A stretch of DNA of 26,788 nt, taken from assembly GCA_047635375.1 (NCBI GenBank), contig JBLIKP010000025.1, positions 1 through 26,788 on the forward strand, in the 5' to 3' direction. Made by a program: the position numbers and the translations under genes. Position 1 is the first letter of the stretch, and each line of letters starts with the position of its first letter. This DNA is from JBLIKP01 sp047635375 (GTDB taxonomy: Bacteria; Bacteroidota; Bacteroidia; Sphingobacteriales; Sphingobacteriaceae). This document shows, one piece after another, positions 23,718 through 26,788 of the stretch. The notes under the pieces are model-generated. The model was not told the DNA's origin, made no database searches, and saw nothing but the letters and a program-made list of their open reading frames with translations.

Positions 23718-23740
23718 TGAAGGGATTTCTTTCCCTTTCA
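23718..23740 (-). other. Leader hairpin before the 555-aa gene
   Basis: In the presumed 5' UTR the minus strand reads TGAAAGGGA, then AAGAAA, then TCCCTTCA: an 8-bp stem with one bulged A, 25 nt before the ATG. It has no T-run. The arm TCCCTTCAT recurs in the terminator at 21961-22001. The role is unknown, perhaps mRNA stabilisation. Confidence 0.35.
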
Positions 23741-23774
23741 TGTTACAAATGTGCAGTATCATCATTACCTGTAA

Positions 23775-23834
23775 ATTAATATGGCATTAAGTATTGATTA
23801 AGAAAATCTGGCTGAGTTAATATTAAATTAACAT
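23775..23834 (-). promoter_or_regulatory. Putative Pho boxes upstream of the secreted protein/TonB unit
   Basis: Two sites are visible. On the minus strand 23834-23816 reads ATGTTAATTTAATATTAAC, 16 of 19 matching the pstS-side motif. Nearer the gene, ATTAA (plus strand) starts at 23775, 23786 and 23797, three copies exactly 11 bp apart. The proximal array ends about 83 nt before the ATG at 23692. The distal site lies about 120 nt from the divergent acyl-CoA synthetase gene. The rest of the 263-bp intergenic region shows only the leader hairpin. Confidence 0.5.
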
Positions 23835-23921
23835 TGGCTGGCAAGATATTGAAATATAGCCTTTTAAAATTTGTTCAATTGAGTTCCCTGCTATTAACTT
23901 AAGTCCAAAAAAGTTTTTGAT

Positions 23922-23929
23922 TATCTTTA
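23922..23929 (+). promoter_or_regulatory. Candidate -7 element for the acyl-CoA synthetase gene
   Basis: TATCTTTA matches TAnnTTTG except for the last base and lies 26 nt before the ATG. No clear -33 TTG is seen at the right spacing. Confidence 0.3.
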
Positions 23930-23955
23930 CGATTCTATAAACCAATAATAATTTT

Positions 23956-25857
23956 ATGATTGCCCACATCAATGATAAGACCACTATCCCCGACCTTATC
24001 CGTAACGTTTTGCAACACGGACAAAAGCAACCATCAGACACTTTCCTGCAATTCAAAGGGAAAGATGGCTATGAACCCATCTCCTTTGAAACCACAATAA
24101 ATAATGCAAAAGCAGTAAGCGCATACCTTTATGACCTTGGAGTTAGAAAAGGGGACCGTTGTGCACTGCTTATGGATAACTGCCCTGAGTTCGTGTTTTT
24201 CGACCAAGGTTTGCAGCATATTGGCGGCGTGAATGTGTCTATCTACCCCACCCTTGCCGAAAAAGAAATTGAATACATTCTTAAGGATTCAGGCTCAAGA
24301 GCAGTAGTCGTTGGAAATCCATTTCTACTAAAGAAATTATTGAAGATTGCGGTCAATTGCCCTGAGCTTACGCGGATAATTCCAAAGTTCGACGATCTTT
24401 CAAAAATTAATATCCCTGAAGAACTTGAAGAGAAAGTGACCACTTTTTCTGAGATCCTTAAAAAGGGAAACGAGATGTTTAAAACGCATGAGGCAGCGCT
24501 TCACGCAGAAAAAGAACTTTTGTGCCAAGACGATTTGGCCGCGTTAATTTACACCAGCGGAACCACAGGTACTCCTAAAGGTGTGATGCTTACCCACGGT
24601 AATTTCGTGACCAATGTTAAGGCAGCTCTTTCTGTGATTACTCAGATTTCTGGAGAGGATGTGTTTTTATCTTTCCTCCCACTTAGTCACGTATTTGAGC
24701 GCACGGCAACGTATTTGATTTGCCTTACTATGGGCACTCAAATAGCTTTCGCCGAAAGCTTAGAAGCCTTGCCAAAAAATATGATGGAGGTAAAACCTAC
24801 CATTATGGCAGCTGTGCCGAGGCTTATGGAGAAAATCCACGACAAAGCCATGAAAAACGGCACTTCTGGTGGTGGCTTAAAGCCGAAGATTTTCCTTTGG
24901 GCAATTAAAGTGGGAAGTAAAGTCCGCGAGCTTAAAGAACAAGGAAAATCTGTGGGGCCATTCTTGAATTGGCAACACGGCCTTGCAGAAAAACTTGTTT
25001 TCTCTAAAGTCAAAGAAAAAACTGGCGGAAGAATCCGCTTTATGATCACCGGTGGTGCGGCGCTTCCACAAAATGTAGGAGAATTCTTCGGGAACTTAGG
25101 AATTAAAGTTCTTGAAGGATACGGACTTACCGAAACCAGCCCAATTATGGCGGTAAATACTTTCGACCGACAAGTTTTTGGAGCAGTAGGAATTGTTCCT
25201 CCAGGGATGACCGTGGCTATTCAGAATTACGAAACCATGGAGATTCTTACTGAGCAGACGTATGAAACCTACGATCCTAACTACCAATGCCCCGAAGGTG
25301 AAATCATCCTTAAAGGCCCTAACGTAATGAAAGGGTACTGGAAAAAACCAAAAGAAACCGCTGAGGTTATCGACAAAGACAGTTGGTTCCATACGGGTGA
25401 TGTAGGGAAGTTTGAAAAAGGCTACCTAAAAATCACCGACAGAATAAAAAACATGCTGGTTAACGCTTACGGGAAGAACGTTTACCCTACACCAGTAGAA
25501 AACACTTATTTACGAAGTCCTAAAATTGAGCAAATGTTCTTAATCGGCGATAAGCGCGAGTTTATTTCGGCGATTATTGTACCAAGCCAAGAGTTACTTC
25601 AAGAAACCTTCAATTTACCGAACTCCTTCTTTGAGGATAAAGATCAATTTATTGAAGACGACTTTGTAAGGGATTGGCTAAAGGAAGACGTTAACAAATT
25701 GTCTTTGGATCTTGCCAAGTTTGAGCGGATTAAAACGTTTAAAATTAAGCGCGTTCCTTTCACTTTAGAAAGTGGTGAGTTGACGCCAACGCTTAAAACC
25801 AAGCGAAAGATTATCATGGAAAATTATGCTCCACAAATAGAAGAGCTTTATTCGTAA
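23956..25857 (+). CDS. Long-chain fatty acid-CoA ligase
   Basis: An AMP-forming acyl-CoA synthetase of the FadD/FAA type, 633 aa. It activates long-chain fatty acids with ATP and CoA for beta-oxidation or lipid synthesis, at the cytoplasmic face of the membrane. Motifs in order: the ATP-binding Y-T-S-G-T-T-G-T-P-K-G (199-209), the substrate-site G-Y-G-L-T-E-T-S-P (388-396), W-F-H-T-G-D-V-G near 475, the hinge D-R-I-K-N-M near 493, and the C-terminal T-P-T-L-K-T-K-R-K with the catalytic lysine. The longer form with about 630 residues is typical of the FAA/FadD15 group. The stop codon lies inside the end of the convergent HAD gene (10-bp overlap), and there is no terminator between them. Confidence 0.92.
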   Translation: MIAHINDKTTIPDLIRNVLQHGQKQPSDTFLQFKGKDGYEPISFETTINNAKAVSAYLYDLGVRKGDRCALLMDNCPEFVFFDQGLQHIGGVNVSIYPTLAEKEIEYILKDSGSRAVVVGNPFLLKKLLKIAVNCPELTRIIPKFDDLSKINIPEELEEKVTTFSEILKKGNEMFKTHEAALHAEKELLCQDDLAALIYTSGTTGTPKGVMLTHGNFVTNVKAALSVITQISGEDVFLSFLPLSHVFERTATYLICLTMGTQIAFAESLEALPKNMMEVKPTIMAAVPRLMEKIHDKAMKNGTSGGGLKPKIFLWAIKVGSKVRELKEQGKSVGPFLNWQHGLAEKLVFSKVKEKTGGRIRFMITGGAALPQNVGEFFGNLGIKVLEGYGLTETSPIMAVNTFDRQVFGAVGIVPPGMTVAIQNYETMEILTEQTYETYDPNYQCPEGEIILKGPNVMKGYWKKPKETAEVIDKDSWFHTGDVGKFEKGYLKITDRIKNMLVNAYGKNVYPTPVENTYLRSPKIEQMFLIGDKREFISAIIVPSQELLQETFNLPNSFFEDKDQFIEDDFVRDWLKEDVNKLSLDLAKFERIKTFKIKRVPFTLESGELTPTLKTKRKIIMENYAPQIEELYS

Positions 25858-26480
25858 AGATTCATCTTTTTTAAAACATCAACAATATCTAGGCCTCCTA
25901 CTAAATGTAAAGTATGGAGGCCTACTTTTTTTGCCCCTACTATATGTTGAGAGCTATCGTCTATAAAAAGAGTTTCCTCAGGATCTAAATCATTTTCAAT
26001 CATCACCTTATCAAAAATGTTAGCGTTAGGCTTCCGTAAACCCATTTTGTGGGAGTAATATGTTTTATGGAAATAGGCATCCATATCGGCTTGACCATAT
26101 GCCGACTTGGTGTATTTAAAGATATGCTTAAGGTGAATTTCGTTGGTATTGCTAAGCAAATAAGTTGGGCATTTTTCTTTAAGCTTTAAAAGCATCTCTA
26201 AGCGGTGGGCAGGAATTGTGCCCAACATGGCGTTCCAAGCTTTAAAAATTTCAATTTCTGATTTTTCACCACCAAAATGAGCGTTCATTTCTGAACAGAA
26301 TTGTGAGGGTGAAATTTTTCCTGTTTCGAGATTATCAAAGACTTCAGTTTGTCTAAGCTGAGAAAACGCCAGGTCAAAATCACGTAAGCCCATGGCTTTG
26401 AAAGCGTTAATGGTAGCATGGTAATCAATATCGATTATCACCCCACCAAAATCGAAAATGATGTTTTTTATTTTTGTCAT
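25848..26480 (-). CDS. HAD-family phosphatase, YihX-like
   Basis: A 210-aa cytoplasmic HAD hydrolase, probably acting on a small phosphorylated metabolite. Motif I is F-D-F-G-G-V-I with nucleophile D10. The acid/base aspartate position is replaced by G-G, as in the YihX/epoxide-hydrolase-like subgroup. Motif II is L-L-S-N-T, motif III the K-P-N lysine after M-G-L-R, and motif IV F-I-D-D-S. A helical cap lies between about residues 20 and 90. The frame runs up to 26489, but only from a TTG; the ATG at 26480 fits the domain start and is chosen. Its last 10 bp overlap the end of the acyl-CoA synthetase gene on the other strand. Confidence 0.85.
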   Translation of the reverse strand: MTKIKNIIFDFGGVIIDIDYHATINAFKAMGLRDFDLAFSQLRQTEVFDNLETGKISPSQFCSEMNAHFGGEKSEIEIFKAWNAMLGTIPAHRLEMLLKLKEKCPTYLLSNTNEIHLKHIFKYTKSAYGQADMDAYFHKTYYSHKMGLRKPNANIFDKVMIENDLDPEETLFIDDSSQHIVGAKKVGLHTLHLVGGLDIVDVLKKMNLYE

Positions 26481-26553
26481 CTTATGCAATTATGGGCAAT
26501 AATCTTTGAAAGTGCAAGGATGTAAAAAAAGCTTGAGGAATTTTAAATTTATG

Positions 26554-26584
26554 TTGAATAATTAAAGGTAAATAACGTTCTTTG
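26554..26584 (+). promoter_or_regulatory. Candidate promoter of the tRNA gene
   Basis: TTG (26554-26556) is separated by 20 nt from GTTCTTTG (26577-26584), which keeps the TTTG half of the Bacteroidota -7 element. Transcription would start a few bases before the tRNA 5' end at 26595. The TA half is not conserved. Confidence 0.45.
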
Positions 26585-26594
26585 CAATCCCATT

Positions 26595-26668
26595 GGGCCC
26601 ATAGCTCAGTTGGTTAGAGCACCGGACTCATAATCCGTTGGTCGCAGGTTCAAATCCTGCTGGGCCCA
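26595..26668 (+). tRNA. tRNA with CAT anticodon, probably tRNA-Ile2 (lysidine type)
   Basis: A complete 74-nt cloverleaf. The acceptor stem is GGGCCCA/TGGGCCC, the D arm GCTC-AGTTGGTTA-GAGC, the anticodon arm CCGGA-CTCATAA-TCCGT, the variable loop TGGTC and the T arm GCAGG-TTCAAAT-CCTGC, with discriminator A. CCA is not encoded. The 27-43 pair is a C/T mismatch. The CAT anticodon allows elongator Met or Ile2. The C4-G69 and C5-G68 acceptor pairs are those recognised by the lysidine synthetase TilS, and the anticodon-to-variable region resembles E. coli ileX, so I favour Ile2. The initiator is excluded by the paired 1-72 position and the absence of three G-C pairs below the anticodon loop. Confidence 0.9.
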
Positions 26669-26673
26669 CTACC

Positions 26674-26705
26674 AAATCCTCGTCAGCAATGGCGGGGATT
26701 TTTTG
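26674..26705 (+). terminator. Terminator after the tRNA gene
   Basis: AAATCCTCG (26674-26682) pairs with CGGGGATTT (26693-26701) with one G-T wobble and is followed by T residues, just 5 nt after the tRNA. Confidence 0.85.
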
Positions 26706-26755
26706 TTTTATTCCCAAAAATTCAATTCGAATTTTTTTGTTTTCCAGAAAAAATA

Positions 26756-26783
26756 TTGCAAAAAAAAAAAACGATTAAGTTTG
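26756..26783 (+). promoter_or_regulatory. Promoter for a gene beyond the right edge
   Basis: TTG (26756-26758), a 17-nt spacer rich in A (a run of 12), and TAAGTTTG (26776-26783), a full match to TAnnTTTG. This is the best -33/-7 pair in the window. The gene it drives begins after 26788. Confidence 0.65.
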
Positions 26784-26788
26784 CGTTC

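Noticed and set aside
26481..26489. TTG start for the HAD protein
   Set aside because: It adds three residues only; the ATG at 26480 leads directly into motif I.
26759..26772. Long A-run as a phase-variable tract
   Set aside because: It lies in the spacer of a likely promoter; length variation could tune spacing, but one sequence gives no evidence of it.

Overview
The window reads as Bacteroidota chromosome, most likely a flavobacterium-like marine or aquatic lineage. Three exported proteins end in type A Por/type IX secretion (T9SS) sorting domains. There is a Porin_O_P phosphate porin, a carboxypeptidase-regulatory-domain TonB receptor, and a small protein family I know only from Bacteroidota. 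Several upstream regions carry the Bacteroidota -7 promoter element TAnnTTTG, and Shine-Dalgarno sites are scarce. The DNA is AT-rich, genes are closely packed, and no mobile element is visible.

Layout. 1-2737: a T9SS-exported multi-PKD protein, flanked on both sides by a family of palindromic intergenic repeats built on GGGTCTCCGTTAGGGACCC. 2738-7053 (minus strand): an exported M61 metallopeptidase, a PLP-dependent group II decarboxylase and a TIGR01777-type sugar-nucleotide-epimerase-like protein. 7175-8374 (plus): a Porin_O_P phosphate-selective porin. 8453-9528 (minus): the wreck of a PAS/GAF histidine kinase with several frameshifts. 9691-12342 (minus): a small Bacteroidota protein, a CCG-domain (HdrB-like) protein and a membrane heme/ferredoxin (HdrE/HdrC-like) protein, together probably a quinone-linked electron-transfer complex. 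12479-17097 (minus): the phosphate uptake operon pstS-pstC-pstA-pstB-phoU. 17269-23692 (minus): a PKD/T9SS protein, a 948-aa TonB-dependent receptor and a beta-helix-like T9SS protein. 23956-25857 (plus): a long-chain acyl-CoA synthetase, overlapping tail to tail with a HAD phosphatase (25848-26480, minus). 26595-26668: a tRNA with CAT anticodon, probably the lysidine-type tRNA-Ile2. A strong promoter at the right edge points to a gene beyond the window.

Main result. A 19-bp motif, ATGTTAA[GT]TTAA[CT][GA]TTAA[TC], lies upstream of three units: the phosphate porin, pstS, and the secreted protein that precedes the TonB receptor. Each upstream region also carries TTAA cores repeated at exact 11-bp spacing, the geometry of PhoB/PhoP boxes. 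The motif is the reverse complement of a Bacillus-like TTAACA core. I infer a Pho regulon that joins porin, Pst transporter and a so far unassigned secreted-protein/TonB-receptor pair, which would make that pair a candidate phosphorus-scavenging system.

Second result. PstC carries an insertion of about 100 residues between its first two membrane segments that resembles the ligand-binding lobe of PstS but lacks the phosphate-binding loop. From 23692 down to 12479 strong intrinsic terminators separate successive units, including one between pstS and pstC, so expression is probably graded gene by gene.
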